64,000 nucleotides of DNA from Cytophagales bacterium (GCA_017303805.1 JAFLBQ010000001.1:372001-436000); one strand, 5' to 3'; positions 54,452 through 63,000 are shown, numbered from the stretch's first letter. Notes: generated by a model from the sequence alone, not told the origin. Numbers and translations are program-made.

Positions 54452-55738
54452 TTAACGCTTTCCGATAGCCACGTACTCACGCAAATTTTGTCCTGTGTAA
54501 ATCTGGCGTGGCCTTCCAATCGGTTCTTTGTTCTCGCGCAGTTCTTTCCATTGGGCAATCCAGCCCGGCAAACGCCCGATTGCAAACATTACAGTAAACA
54601 TATCCACCGGAATACCCAAGGCACGGTAAATGATACCAGAGTAGAAATCTACGTTGGGGTAAAGTTTGCGTTCAATAAAGTACGGATCGCGCAAGGCAAC
54701 TTCTTCCAGCTTCATGGCAATCTCCAAAGTAGGATCGTTCACCCCCAGTTTTTCCAACACATCATCAGCAGCCTTCTTAATGATTTTGGCGCGCGGGTCG
54801 AAATTTTTGTACACGCGGTGACCAAAGCCCATCAACCGGAACGGATCGTTTTTATCTTTTGCTTTGGCAATCCACTTATCGGTATCGCCACCATCTTTTT
54901 TGATTTGCTCCAGCATTAAAATAACCTCTTGGTTGGCACCTCCATGCAACGGGCCCCACAGGGCGTTTATACCGGCCGAAATAGAAGAGTAAATGCTTGC
55001 TTTAGACGAGCCCACAATCCGCACGGTTGAAGTAGAACAATTTTGTTCGTGATCGGCATGCAGAATCAGTAGTTTATCCAACGCATCTGATACAACAGGA
55101 TCTACTTCATAATGATCTGCCGGAAGGGCAAACATCATTTTAAGAAAGCGCGAACAATAGTTGAGTGAATTATCCGGATAGTTAACAGGATGGCCCACTG
55201 CGTTTTTATAGGCCCATGCGGCAAAGGTTGGCATTTTGGCAAGCGACCGTACGATACTAAGGTACACTCCTTCGGCTGAGCGATTGGGGTCTAACGACTC
55301 GGGGTAAAAGGCAGTTTGGGCACAGAACAAAGACGCCAATACACCCATGGGGTGAGAGGTAGAAGGAAAGCCATCCAGAATCTTCTTGATGTCTTCATGC
55401 ACCATTGTATGGTTCTTGATATCGTTCGAGAATTTGGCAAGTTGTTCAGAACTGGGTAGCTCACCGAAGATTAGCAGATAGGAGACTTCCAAAAAGTTAG
55501 ATTTGGCAGCCAGCTCTTCAATGGAGTAGCCGCGGTATCTAAGAATTCCTTTGTCGCCATCCAAAAAGGTAATAGCACTTTTGGTGGCTCCGGTATTCTT
55601 ATACCCGAAGTCAAGCGTTACGGCTCCTGTTTCTTCCAGCAGGTTACCGATATCAATCCCTAATTCTCCTTCCGAACCTTCTACAATCGGAAATTTGTAC
55701 GATTTTCCGTCTATGATTATTTCTGCGCTCTTCGCCAT
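54452..55738 (-). CDS. gltA: Citrate synthase
   Basis: A 428-aa type II enzyme. The active-site His and Asp are in HADHEQNCSTSTVR, GPLHGGANQEVI and RLMGFGHRVYKNFDPRA, and MFTVMFAIGRLPGWIAQWKEL closes the fold. It makes citrate from oxaloacetate and acetyl-CoA. A single gene, 84 nt downstream of the SPFH gene on the same strand. Confidence 0.97.
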   Translation of the reverse strand: MAKSAEIIIDGKSYKFPIVEGSEGELGIDIGNLLEETGAVTLDFGYKNTGATKSAITFLDGDKGILRYRGYSIEELAAKSNFLEVSYLLIFGELPSSEQLAKFSNDIKNHTMVHEDIKKILDGFPSTSHPMGVLASLFCAQTAFYPESLDPNRSAEGVYLSIVRSLAKMPTFAAWAYKNAVGHPVNYPDNSLNYCSRFLKMMFALPADHYEVDPVVSDALDKLLILHADHEQNCSTSTVRIVGSSKASIYSSISAGINALWGPLHGGANQEVILMLEQIKKDGGDTDKWIAKAKDKNDPFRLMGFGHRVYKNFDPRAKIIKKAADDVLEKLGVNDPTLEIAMKLEEVALRDPYFIERKLYPNVDFYSGIIYRALGIPVDMFTVMFAIGRLPGWIAQWKELRENKEPIGRPRQIYTGQNLREYVAIGKR

Positions 55739-55822
55739 GTGATAGAATTTAAAAACCTGAAAAAAACTGAAAGGCTAAAGATAGGGGGCCGGTTAGTTAG
55801 AAAAAAATACCTTTTAAAAGAT

Positions 55823-56638
55823 TTAGTTGTTTCCGAGAATCAACGGCATGCCGTCTTTGCCACTGCCCACTACTACCACTTTGCTGTTAGGCGATTTGGA
55901 CAACTCGAGGGTGGCTTCAATGCCGCGCATCTTCAGCAACTTGTCGGTTAGGCTGTTGTTGATGATGTTGTTGGCCCGGGCTTCACCTTCGGCCTGGATT
56001 CGCTTGCGCTCCGCCTCGCTCTTTTCTTTTTCTAACCTGAACTGGTATGCCAACGCCTCTTGCTCTTGTTGTAGTTTGCTCTCGATGGCCACCTTTATTT
56101 GTTCGGGTAACCGGATAGACCGAATTAACACCGCGGTAGCATGTACGTAATTCTGGTTTAAAATGTGCTCGGTTTCACTTTTGATAGAACTCTCTACTTC
56201 GGCCCGTTTGGTGGAGTAAATTTCTTCGGCTGTATATCTACCCATTACCTGCCGTACGGTAGACCGCACCTCAGGAATTACCAATACCGACTCATAGTCG
56301 CGGGTAAACTGCTCGTGAATATACCCGATCTTATCCGGAATAGGGTAGTACCTTACGGTTACATCAATGTGGATGGAAAGTCCGTTCTTATCCAGCACGT
56401 CCATGTTTTCTTCAGACGACATTTCGTTCACTTTATACACATACACATCGTTCCATGGAGCCTTCATATGTGTGCCCGGGCCTTGAATATTGTCCTTATC
56501 CAGCCCCTTGCCAAAAGGAAAGAAAATTACCGCCCGTTCGGTGGCGCTTATCGTGTAAAACAAACTGGACGATAAGGCGAGAATTACAATGAATGCAATT
56601 ACGGTTAGGATAATGAAAGGTAGTCTCTTGTTGTTCAT
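55823..56638 (-). CDS. SPFH/prohibitin-family membrane protein
   Basis: Start at the ATG at 56638 (271 aa), which opens a membrane helix (about 7-27, FIILTVIAFIVILALSSSLF); the longer frame has an unrelated N-terminus. The body is the SPFH domain (SATERAVIFFPFGKGLDKDN, GTHMKAPWNDVYVYKVNE, YDYESV-type helix) followed by a coiled coil (about 175-235). Prohibitin-like proteins form large ring complexes in the membrane and often assist proteases such as FtsH. Target unknown. Confidence 0.9.
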   Translation of the reverse strand: MNNKRLPFIILTVIAFIVILALSSSLFYTISATERAVIFFPFGKGLDKDNIQGPGTHMKAPWNDVYVYKVNEMSSEENMDVLDKNGLSIHIDVTVRYYPIPDKIGYIHEQFTRDYESVLVIPEVRSTVRQVMGRYTAEEIYSTKRAEVESSIKSETEHILNQNYVHATAVLIRSIRLPEQIKVAIESKLQQEQEALAYQFRLEKEKSEAERKRIQAEGEARANNIINNSLTDKLLKMRGIEATLELSKSPNSKVVVVGSGKDGMPLILGNN

Positions 56639-56740
56639 AATTGGTTGGGTTGTAGCCGCGAAAAACCGGCTGTCTGGCAAGGTAGTACAATAGCCCAACC
56701 GGCACAATCGGAAAGTAAAAATAAGGTGTGTTGTTAAAAC

Positions 56741-56774
56741 AAAAAGAGGCCATCTCTTCTTTTGAGACAGCCTC
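56741..56774 (-). terminator. Terminator of the 116-aa histone-like gene
   Basis: On the minus strand GAGGCTGTCTC pairs with GAGATGGCCTC (two G-U pairs), followed by U5 (56745-56741). It lies 25 nt after the stop. Confidence 0.72.
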
Positions 56775-56798
56775 CTTTAAAACTGAGATTCGAAAGCT

Positions 56799-57149
56799 TT
56801 AAATCGCAGAACCAGACCCTTCACCAGTTTCGCCCGAAGGTTCGATAGCTGGAGGTGTTGGTGTTACCACAATGGGAGCGGGTGCTACCACGGGTGTTGG
56901 TGCTGGCGCGGGTGCACTTACAACCTTTTTAGGAGCTGGCTTCTTTTTTGGAGCCGGTTTAGGGGTAGCTTTTTTAACTACCTTCTTCGCTACTTTCTTA
57001 GCCTTTTTAACCACTTTCTTCGCAGCCTTTTTTACTTTTTTGGCGGCCTTCTTCACTACTTTTTTAGCTGCTTTCTTTGCCGACTTTTTAGCTGCTTTTT
57101 TAGGTTTGGACTTCCCTTTTTTAGCAGCCTTCTTCGCTTTCTTTGCCAT
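56799..57149 (-). CDS. Lys/Ala-rich histone H1-like protein
   Basis: A 116-aa protein in two parts: a very basic Lys/Ala/Val tract (about 1-72, MAKKAKKAAKKGKSKPKK then repeats such as KKVVKKAAKKVKKAAKKV) and a Pro/Ala-rich linker with a short acidic end (APAPAPTPVVAPAPIVV ... GETGEGSGSAI). It resembles bacterial H1-like proteins (AKKA repeats) that compact DNA. The low-complexity coding DNA is internally repetitive. It is a single gene with its own terminator. A 26-aa homologous peptide gene is at 9383. Confidence 0.85.
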   Translation of the reverse strand: MAKKAKKAAKKGKSKPKKAAKKSAKKAAKKVVKKAAKKVKKAAKKVVKKAKKVAKKVVKKATPKPAPKKKPAPKKVVSAPAPAPTPVVAPAPIVVTPTPPAIEPSGETGEGSGSAI

Positions 57150-57369
57150 GGGATTTGAGATTTATTTTTTTTATTGAGGTTGTTGGAGCCTGCTCTTACA
57201 TCGCTCTTTGTAAATGTAAGTACAGTTTAATTATTGATGCAATAAGGATGGGATAATTTTTTAATGGTCGTGTCACTTCCATGAGCAATAAATGAATGTT
57301 TGTTTCAAACTGGATTGTAGGCTTCTGAACATTCGGGGTACAAATCAGTAACAAAAACCAAAATCAGTT

Positions 57370-57681
57370 ATGGTAAAACCAAAAGAGAACGACCCGGATT
57401 CATTTGTAGTAGAGCTGTCATTCATTGGAGGTGGAGAGCACCTCTTAAAAGTTCAGCAGGCTTTATTGCTTGGCATTGAGACAGTGGGGTCACACAAGGA
57501 TCACTCCGGTTACACTGATCATCAGATGGCAGTATTTATTCTTTCAGACCTGCTGAAACAGTTCATGTTGAACGAATCGCAGACCTATGTAGGTATGGTG
57601 GAAAGCCGTATGTCCGGCAGAAGTAAACCATACCTGGATGTAAAAAGGAACAGGCCCTCAAAAGCCTGTTTTTTGTTTTAG
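57370..57681 (+). CDS. Small protein of unknown function
   Basis: A 103-aa soluble protein without a recognised family. It has a helical middle (VQQALLLGIETVGSHKDHSGYTD, given as a landmark, and MAVFILSDLLKQFMLNESQTY). The last codons (about 93-103) run through a Rho-independent terminator, which is odd, so the C-terminus may not be the original one. It is preceded by 220 nt of intergenic DNA and is followed by the Fic control region. Confidence 0.6.
   Translation: MVKPKENDPDSFVVELSFIGGGEHLLKVQQALLLGIETVGSHKDHSGYTDHQMAVFILSDLLKQFMLNESQTYVGMVESRMSGRSKPYLDVKRNRPSKACFLF
57649..57674 (+). terminator. Terminator within the end of the 103-aa gene
   Basis: AACAGGC (57649-57655) pairs with GCCTGTT (57664-57670) across an 8-nt loop, followed by a T run (57669-57674). 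It ends 7 nt before the stop codon at 57681. Confidence 0.75.
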
Positions 57682-57759
57682 TGGAAAATTTTTACCCGAT
57701 TTGGAGTGTAAATGACAGTTAATGGAGAAAAATACTCCGGAAAATTCGAGGGTGTGCCG

Positions 57760-57784
57760 TGCCCTTGTTAGTTGAACGAGGGCA
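57760..57784. promoter_or_regulatory. Fic operator-like dyad 1
   Basis: TGCCCTTGTT, 5 nt, AACGAGGGCA: an inverted repeat with 9 of 10 arm positions symmetric. The -33 TTG of the fic promoter (57772-57774) lies in its centre. Confidence 0.7.
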
Positions 57785-57801
57785 AAAAATAATTAAATTT
57801 G
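57772..57801 (+). promoter_or_regulatory. fic promoter
   Basis: TTG (57772-57774), a 19-nt spacer, TAAATTTG (57794-57801): a consensus Bacteroidota promoter. Transcription would begin near 57808, about 38 nt before the ATG. Confidence 0.7.
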
Positions 57802-57824
57802 CCCTTGTTTTGAAATTAAGGGCA
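57800..57824. promoter_or_regulatory. Fic operator-like dyad 2
   Basis: TGCCCTTGTT, 5 nt, ATTAAGGGCA: the left arm is identical to that of dyad 1, and 8 of 10 arm positions are symmetric. It is offset by exactly 40 bp from dyad 1 and covers the predicted transcription start. A short GGGCAC/GTGCCC hairpin follows (57820-57834). Confidence 0.7.
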
Positions 57825-57845
57825 CTGGGTGCCCGCGTATGAAAA

Positions 57846-58931
57846 ATGAAATACAACCCAGGTAAACCCTATAATATGTTACCGGCTTTGCCCCCTAAAA
57901 CAGAGCTGGAGACAAAAGCCATTCTCAAAGCCGCAATAGCTGCTAACCGTGCACTGGCCAAGTTAGACGGATCTATAACCCAGCTGCCCAACCCGGCTGT
58001 ATTGGTAGATACCATAGGCTTGCAGGAAGCGAAAGCAAGCTCTGAGATCGAAAACATTATTACAACCCATGACGAATTGTATCAGTCAGCCGTAGCCGAC
58101 CGCAGGGTTGAGAATCCGGCTACCAAGGAAGTTCTGTTTTACAAGGAAGCGCTTTGGCATGCATACGAACAAGTTAAAAAGAAAGGTCTGATCACCACTA
58201 ACCTGTGTGTTAAAACAGTTCAGTTGCTCAAACAGAACCAGGCAGGAATACGGGCAGTACCCGGAACTCAAATCAGGAATGATCACACAGGTGAGATTGT
58301 CTATACGCCACCCGAAGGCGAAACTATTATCCGGAATAAACTTCATGACCTGGAACAATTTATCAATATTCCGGATGATGGATTAGACCCACTTATTAAG
58401 ATGGCGCTTATCCACTATCAGTTTGAAGCCATTCATCCTTTTGCAGATGGCAACGGACGTACAGGAAGGATTTTGAACATCATCTACCTGGTGCAGCAAG
58501 AGTTCCTTTCTATGCCGGTAATTTACCTGAGCCGCTATGTAATAGATCATAAAGCTGAGTATTATAAAAGGCTGAGAGAAGTTACTGAAAAGGAAGCGTG
58601 GCAGGAATGGGTACTCTACATGATTAAAGCAGTAGAGGCTACCAGTACACATACCTTATCTAAAATAGAATCCATTTCAGAAACCATGACTGCAATTGGA
58701 AAAACTATTGAAAAAAAACTGCCCAAAATCTATTCTAAAGATCTTGTCGAGGTACTTTTTCACCGGCCCTATTGCAAAAGGCAATTCCTTGAAGATGCCG
58801 GCATAGCTAAACTAAAAACAGCAGGTAGTTACCTGTCTGAATTGGAAAAAATAGGTATCCTGCAAAGCACCCAGGTGGGTAAGGAAAAACTCTACCTTAA
58901 CCATCAGTTACTTGCAATTTTGAAGAAATAG
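57846..58931 (+). CDS. Fic family AMPylase (class II) with winged-helix C-terminus
   Basis: A 361-aa protein. The inhibitory helix motif S65-S-E-I-E69-N70 fits (S/T)xxxE(G/N), and the core H197-PFADGNGRTGR208 is a complete Fic active site that transfers AMP from ATP to target hydroxyls. The flap GEIVYTPPEG is at about 149-158. The C-terminal 75 residues (about 287-361) look like a winged helix-turn-helix (VEVLFHRPYCKRQFLEDAGI ... SYLSELEKIGIL). With the N-terminal inhibitory motif, it is predicted to be self-inhibited. The paired dyads at its promoter suggest autoregulation. Confidence 0.93.
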   Translation: MKYNPGKPYNMLPALPPKTELETKAILKAAIAANRALAKLDGSITQLPNPAVLVDTIGLQEAKASSEIENIITTHDELYQSAVADRRVENPATKEVLFYKEALWHAYEQVKKKGLITTNLCVKTVQLLKQNQAGIRAVPGTQIRNDHTGEIVYTPPEGETIIRNKLHDLEQFINIPDDGLDPLIKMALIHYQFEAIHPFADGNGRTGRILNIIYLVQQEFLSMPVIYLSRYVIDHKAEYYKRLREVTEKEAWQEWVLYMIKAVEATSTHTLSKIESISETMTAIGKTIEKKLPKIYSKDLVEVLFHRPYCKRQFLEDAGIAKLKTAGSYLSELEKIGILQSTQVGKEKLYLNHQLLAILKK

Positions 58932-58944
58932 GGCAGGGGTTTAC

Positions 58945-60309
58945 TTACTTCCCGATGCAGAACTTTGAAAAGATGTTGGCCAGCAAATCTTCGTTTGTAA
59001 TCTCACCGGTAATTTCACCTAAGTGATGCAGCGATTGGCGGATATCCATAGCCAGAAAGTCGCCCGTAATGCCTGAATTTAATCCATCCACCACCCGGTT
59101 TAAAGCCGCCTGGGTTTCGGAAAGTTTTTGGAAATGGCGCAGGTTAGTTACCAACACATCGCCTTGTTTTACGCTGTTAATTCTAACCTTATTTAAGATG
59201 GCGTTTTTCAACAAATCCAGGTTTTCACCTTGCGCGGCAGCAATCAACACAAAATTTATACGATTAACTTCCGCCAGAAGGTGTGCGCTTGCCTTATCCA
59301 TTTTGTTGCCTACTAAAATGTAAGGAATGCCCAACGCGTTCAATTCACTTTCTTCTGTTGCAATGTCTTGCAACGAGGTAGCCGTAAGGTCAAAAAGATA
59401 TAAAATTAAGGCCGCCTTCTTCATGCTTTCGCGCGTGCGCGAAACGCCAATGGCTTCTATCGTATCGCTGGTATCGCGAAGGCCGGCAGTATCCATAAAC
59501 CGGAAAGCAATACCGTCCAGAATCATTTCATCTTCAATTACATCGCGGGTGGTGCCGGGTATGTCCGAAACAATTGCCCGCTCTTCGTTTAACAATGCAT
59601 TAAGCAAGGTTGACTTTCCGGCATTGGGACGGCCTGCAATTACAGTTGGAATGCCATTCTTTATCGCATTGCCTTGCTCGAAAGAAGAGATCAATCCCGT
59701 AAGGTAAGTCTGGATTTTTGTTATCAGGTTTTTAAGATCAGTACGCCCGGCAAATTCTACGTCTTCTTCGCCAAAGTCAAGTTCTAGTTCTATCAGCGAG
59801 GCAAAGTGAATCAACTCTTCGCGCAGGAGCTTAATCTCTTTCGAAAATCCGCCCCGCATTTGGTTAAGGGCGGCCTGCCGGGCATTGTCCGTTTCGGCAT
59901 GAATCAAATCGGCCACGGCTTCGGCTTGGGTCAAATCAAACCGGCCGTTTAAGAATGCCCGTTTTGTAAACTCACCCGGCTCGGCCAACCGGGCTCCGTG
60001 TTGCAAGAACAGCTTTATAATTTCGCGCACGATTACAGGTGAGCCATGGCAGGAAATCTCCACACAGTTTTCTTTGGTGAAGGAGCGAGGCTCCTTAAAA
60101 ACAGTTGCCACTACTTCATCGATGGAACGGTTTTGCCAGGCGATGGCACCAAGGTGCGCAGTGTGCGAGGCCTGGCTTTCCAGTTTTTTCCCAACAAACA
60201 ACTTATCGGTAAGCCTGATGGCGTCTGGCCCTGAAAGCCGAATAACTGCCAGCGCACTTACACCTTGTGGTGTGGTGAGTGCTATGATGGTGTCATTTGA
60301 TGAATGCAT
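58945..60309 (-). CDS. mnmE: tRNA uridine-5-carboxymethylaminomethyl modification GTPase
   Basis: A 454-aa GTPase that modifies wobble U34 of tRNA with MnmG. The N-terminal folate-binding domain (TIIALTTPQGVSALAVIRLSG), helical domain, G domain (GRPNAGKSTLLNALL with G1, DIPGTTRDVIED, MDTAGLRDT, NKMD) and the C-terminal CIGK are all seen. Complete and of normal length. It is convergent with fic (13-nt gap). Confidence 0.97.
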   Translation of the reverse strand: MHSSNDTIIALTTPQGVSALAVIRLSGPDAIRLTDKLFVGKKLESQASHTAHLGAIAWQNRSIDEVVATVFKEPRSFTKENCVEISCHGSPVIVREIIKLFLQHGARLAEPGEFTKRAFLNGRFDLTQAEAVADLIHAETDNARQAALNQMRGGFSKEIKLLREELIHFASLIELELDFGEEDVEFAGRTDLKNLITKIQTYLTGLISSFEQGNAIKNGIPTVIAGRPNAGKSTLLNALLNEERAIVSDIPGTTRDVIEDEMILDGIAFRFMDTAGLRDTSDTIEAIGVSRTRESMKKAALILYLFDLTATSLQDIATEESELNALGIPYILVGNKMDKASAHLLAEVNRINFVLIAAAQGENLDLLKNAILNKVRINSVKQGDVLVTNLRHFQKLSETQAALNRVVDGLNSGITGDFLAMDIRQSLHHLGEITGEITNEDLLANIFSKFCIGK

Positions 60310-60391
60310 TTTCGAAAGTTAACCTGAAGGCCACAGGCTACAAGCCATAGGTGTGAAGCATGTTAGCCCAGCCATTGTTTTAATATCAAAG

Positions 60392-62287
60392 TCAATTATC
60401 CCGCACAATCAACACGGGTATTTTTACCCGGTGCCGAACGGTATCTACCGTTGTGCCAAAGATCAGATCTTTAAACCAATTGTGGCCGTGGGCGCCCATC
60501 ACCAGCAAGTCGGCCTCAAAGTGCTTTACGATTTGGGGAATTACCTGTTTGGGATTACCAAATCCGATTTTCATTTCAACGTGGTAGCCTAAAAGCCTGA
60601 GTTGATCTACGTATTGGTTCAAGGCCAGCGTATCTTCATCCGACTCCTGATCGGCAATCTGACTGCCATACCACATGGCTCCGGCTGTTTCAACCACGTG
60701 CACCAACAAGTAGCGGGCATTTTTATTTCCCTGGGCGGTGGCGCTTTGTATTGCCAACGAATCGGCCGAGCTAAAGTCGATAGTTACCACAATGTTGCGA
60801 TAGGGTATTGGATTTAGATTTACCAACGGTAACGCAGAGCCATGCGGGGCGTGAGACTTCTTTTCTTTTCGCTTGCGATCCAGGGTAGGTTTAAATGTTA
60901 CGTACAGCAGCAGCGCTCCGGCTACCGTGCACACGGGCAAAGTGGTTACCCACACTATCCATGCGCGCGCCCCGGCTTGCTCAACCCAACTGGTAATTTC
61001 ATTAATGATTAACTGAACATTTAACAATACAATTATCAGTGCAATTACCCAGGCTGCAACTTTTACAATTGGTTTAATGGCAAACACTCCCATCTTTTCT
61101 TTGTCGCTGGTAAAGTGAATGAGGGGGATAATGGCAAAGCCTAATTGCAAACTCAGCACCACCTGGCTAAACACAAGTAATTCTCCGGTACGGCCTTCGC
61201 CATAAATCAGAATTACCACATAGGCTGGAATAATGGCTATTAACCGGGTAATTAACCTACGCAGCCACGGGGCAATGCGCAGGTTCAAGTAACCTTCCAT
61301 TACAATCTGGCCCGAAAGCGTTCCGGTAATGGTAGAACTTTGGCCTGCGGCAATCAGTGCAACCCCAAAAAGAATTGAAGCCCACTGGTTGCCCAGCATG
61401 GGCGCAAGAAATTTGTAAGCATCCTGGATTTCAGAAACCTCGTACATGCCCGCACGAAAAAACGTAGAAGCTGCAAGCACGAGGATGGCTGCGTTTACAA
61501 AGAATGCAGCATTAAGGGCAATTGTCGAATCAATCAGGTTGTATTTGATTGCACTCCAGATCCCCTTTTCGCTGGTGTCAATTCTGCGGGTTTGCACCAG
61601 CGAGGAGTGGAGGTATAAATTATGGGGCATTACGGTTGCCCCGATAATTCCAATAGCAATATAGAGGGCGGTTTCGTTTGGGATTGAGGGCACGAATCCT
61701 TTCGCCAGCTCACTCAAATCGGGCTTGGCCCAAACCATTTCGAGCAGAAAAGAAATGCCGATGGTGCCAACCAAAGCAATAATAAAGGCTTCGGTTTTGC
61801 GCATGCCATAGCTTTGCAGCACAAGCAGTAACAAGGTATCGAGCACAGTTAAACTAACACCCCAAATAAGTGGCAAACCAAATAAGAGTTGCAGGCCGAT
61901 GGCCATACCCAACACTTCGGCCAGATCGGTAGCGGCTATAGCGATCTCGGCTAAAACCCACAAACAGAAATTTACAACAGGGTGGTATGAACTCCGCGAG
62001 GCCTGCGCCAGGTCAAGTTGCCTTACTATGCCAAGGCGGGCGCTTAGCGATTGAAGCAGCAGCGCCATCAGATTCGACATGAGCAAAACCCAAATTAACT
62101 TATACCCAAACTGACTACCGCCTGCAATGTCGGTAGCCCAGTTGCCAGGGTCCATATAGCCAACGCTTACCAGGTACGCAGGTCCCAGAAATGCAAAAAG
62201 TTTGCGCCAGCCTTTGCGTTGGGTTACATCTACGGTGGCGTGTACTTCGCTTAGCGATTTGCGGGTTTGATTTCCGTTTGAGTTCAT
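60392..62287 (-). CDS. mntH: Nramp-family Mn2+/metal transporter fused to a universal stress domain
   Basis: A 631-aa protein from the ATG at 62287 (a longer frame starts at TTG). The first 440 or so residues hold about 11 membrane helices with the Nramp motifs SVGYMDPGNWATDIAGG (metal-binding DPGN) and IGATVMPHNLYLHSS (MPHN). The last 150 residues form a UspA domain (YRNIVVTIDFSSADSLAIQSA ... DLLVMGAHGHNWFKDLIFG). It imports manganese or iron by proton coupling. It is 1 nt after mntR, so it is co-transcribed and controlled by it. Confidence 0.93.
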   Translation of the reverse strand: MNSNGNQTRKSLSEVHATVDVTQRKGWRKLFAFLGPAYLVSVGYMDPGNWATDIAGGSQFGYKLIWVLLMSNLMALLLQSLSARLGIVRQLDLAQASRSSYHPVVNFCLWVLAEIAIAATDLAEVLGMAIGLQLLFGLPLIWGVSLTVLDTLLLLVLQSYGMRKTEAFIIALVGTIGISFLLEMVWAKPDLSELAKGFVPSIPNETALYIAIGIIGATVMPHNLYLHSSLVQTRRIDTSEKGIWSAIKYNLIDSTIALNAAFFVNAAILVLAASTFFRAGMYEVSEIQDAYKFLAPMLGNQWASILFGVALIAAGQSSTITGTLSGQIVMEGYLNLRIAPWLRRLITRLIAIIPAYVVILIYGEGRTGELLVFSQVVLSLQLGFAIIPLIHFTSDKEKMGVFAIKPIVKVAAWVIALIIVLLNVQLIINEITSWVEQAGARAWIVWVTTLPVCTVAGALLLYVTFKPTLDRKRKEKKSHAPHGSALPLVNLNPIPYRNIVVTIDFSSADSLAIQSATAQGNKNARYLLVHVVETAGAMWYGSQIADQESDEDTLALNQYVDQLRLLGYHVEMKIGFGNPKQVIPQIVKHFEADLLVMGAHGHNWFKDLIFGTTVDTVRHRVKIPVLIVRDN

Positions 62288-62288
62288 A

Positions 62289-62942
62289 TTAACCAACTAC
62301 CAGAATATTTTGAGACACTTCTTTTGAGATAAAAACCCGGTGGTCTTCAATCAGAATCTCCATCGATTCATCGTACTCCTCTTTACCCAACACTTTAATT
62401 TTTACTCCCGGCTTGGCGCCAATTTTATCGAGGTATTTCAGCAGGTTAGAGTCTGAATCTTTTACGGCTGCAATTTTTCCCTGAAACCCAACCTGCAACT
62501 GATCTACCGGCACCTGCGGCTGCAGTTTTATTTTCCCTTTATTATCGGGTATGGGGTCGCCATGCGGATCAACCTTCGGGTAACCGAGAAATTCATCCAG
62601 TTTTTCTATCAGCCGCGGAGAGTTAATGTGTTCTAATTGTTCAGCTACGTCATGCACCTCATCCCAGGCAAAGCCGAGTTTTTCCACAAGAAACGTTTCC
62701 CAAAGCCGGTGTTTCCGAATTACGATAAGGGCTTCGCTTTTGCCTTTGATAGTTACGTTTACTCCGTAATATTTCTCGTAGGTAATAACTTCCTTGGCGG
62801 AAAGCTTTTTTATCATATCGGTAACAGAAGCCGCCTTGGTGCTCATGGCTTCGGCAAGCTCGTTGGTGAGCACCGCTTTAGAACCTCCATCCGAAAGATG
62901 ATAGATGGCCTTCAGGTAGTTTTCTTCTGTAAGACTAAGCAT
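62289..62942 (-). CDS. DtxR/MntR family metal-dependent repressor
   Basis: A 217-aa regulator with a winged-helix (LTEENYLKAIYHLSDGGSKA, TNELAEAMSTKAASVTDMIKK), a metal-binding dimer domain (HRLWETFLVEKLGFAWDEVHDVAEQLEH; His and Glu residues present) and a C-terminal SH3-like FeoA domain. It represses mntH and its own gene when Mn2+ or Fe2+ is high. A DtxR-type box (TTTTTAG, 6 nt, CTAAAAA) lies 34 nt upstream of its start. Confidence 0.93.
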   Translation of the reverse strand: MLSLTEENYLKAIYHLSDGGSKAVLTNELAEAMSTKAASVTDMIKKLSAKEVITYEKYYGVNVTIKGKSEALIVIRKHRLWETFLVEKLGFAWDEVHDVAEQLEHINSPRLIEKLDEFLGYPKVDPHGDPIPDNKGKIKLQPQVPVDQLQVGFQGKIAAVKDSDSNLLKYLDKIGAKPGVKIKVLGKEEYDESMEILIEDHRVFISKEVSQNILVVG

Positions 62943-62965
62943 TGCTTTTGGTGAGTAAGACTCAG

Positions 62966-62973
62966 CAAAAGTA
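62966..62973 (-). promoter_or_regulatory. -7 box of the mntR-mntH promoter
   Basis: On the minus strand TACTTTTG matches TAnnTTTG. A TTTT stretch lies about 19 nt upstream (62996-62993), a less good -33. Confidence 0.5.
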
Positions 62974-62975
62974 TA

Positions 62976-62995
62976 TTTTTAGATTAGCCTAAAAA
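62976..62995. promoter_or_regulatory. DtxR/MntR-type operator
   Basis: TTTTTAG, 6 nt, CTAAAAA: perfect 7-bp arms, close to the DtxR/IdeR form TTAGGTTAGCCTAA. It lies between the -33 and -7 regions, so metal-loaded repressor would block transcription. Confidence 0.72.
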
Positions 62996-63000
62996 ATAAT

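Noticed and set aside
56872-57177. Hydrophobic Phe/Ala/Leu-rich frame on the plus strand
   Set aside because: It is the mirror of the Lys/Ala-rich gene on the minus strand and has no independent support.
57779-57805. A separate AGGGCAAA/TTTGCCCT inverted repeat
   Set aside because: It is formed by the inner arms of the two 25-bp dyads, so it is not an additional site.
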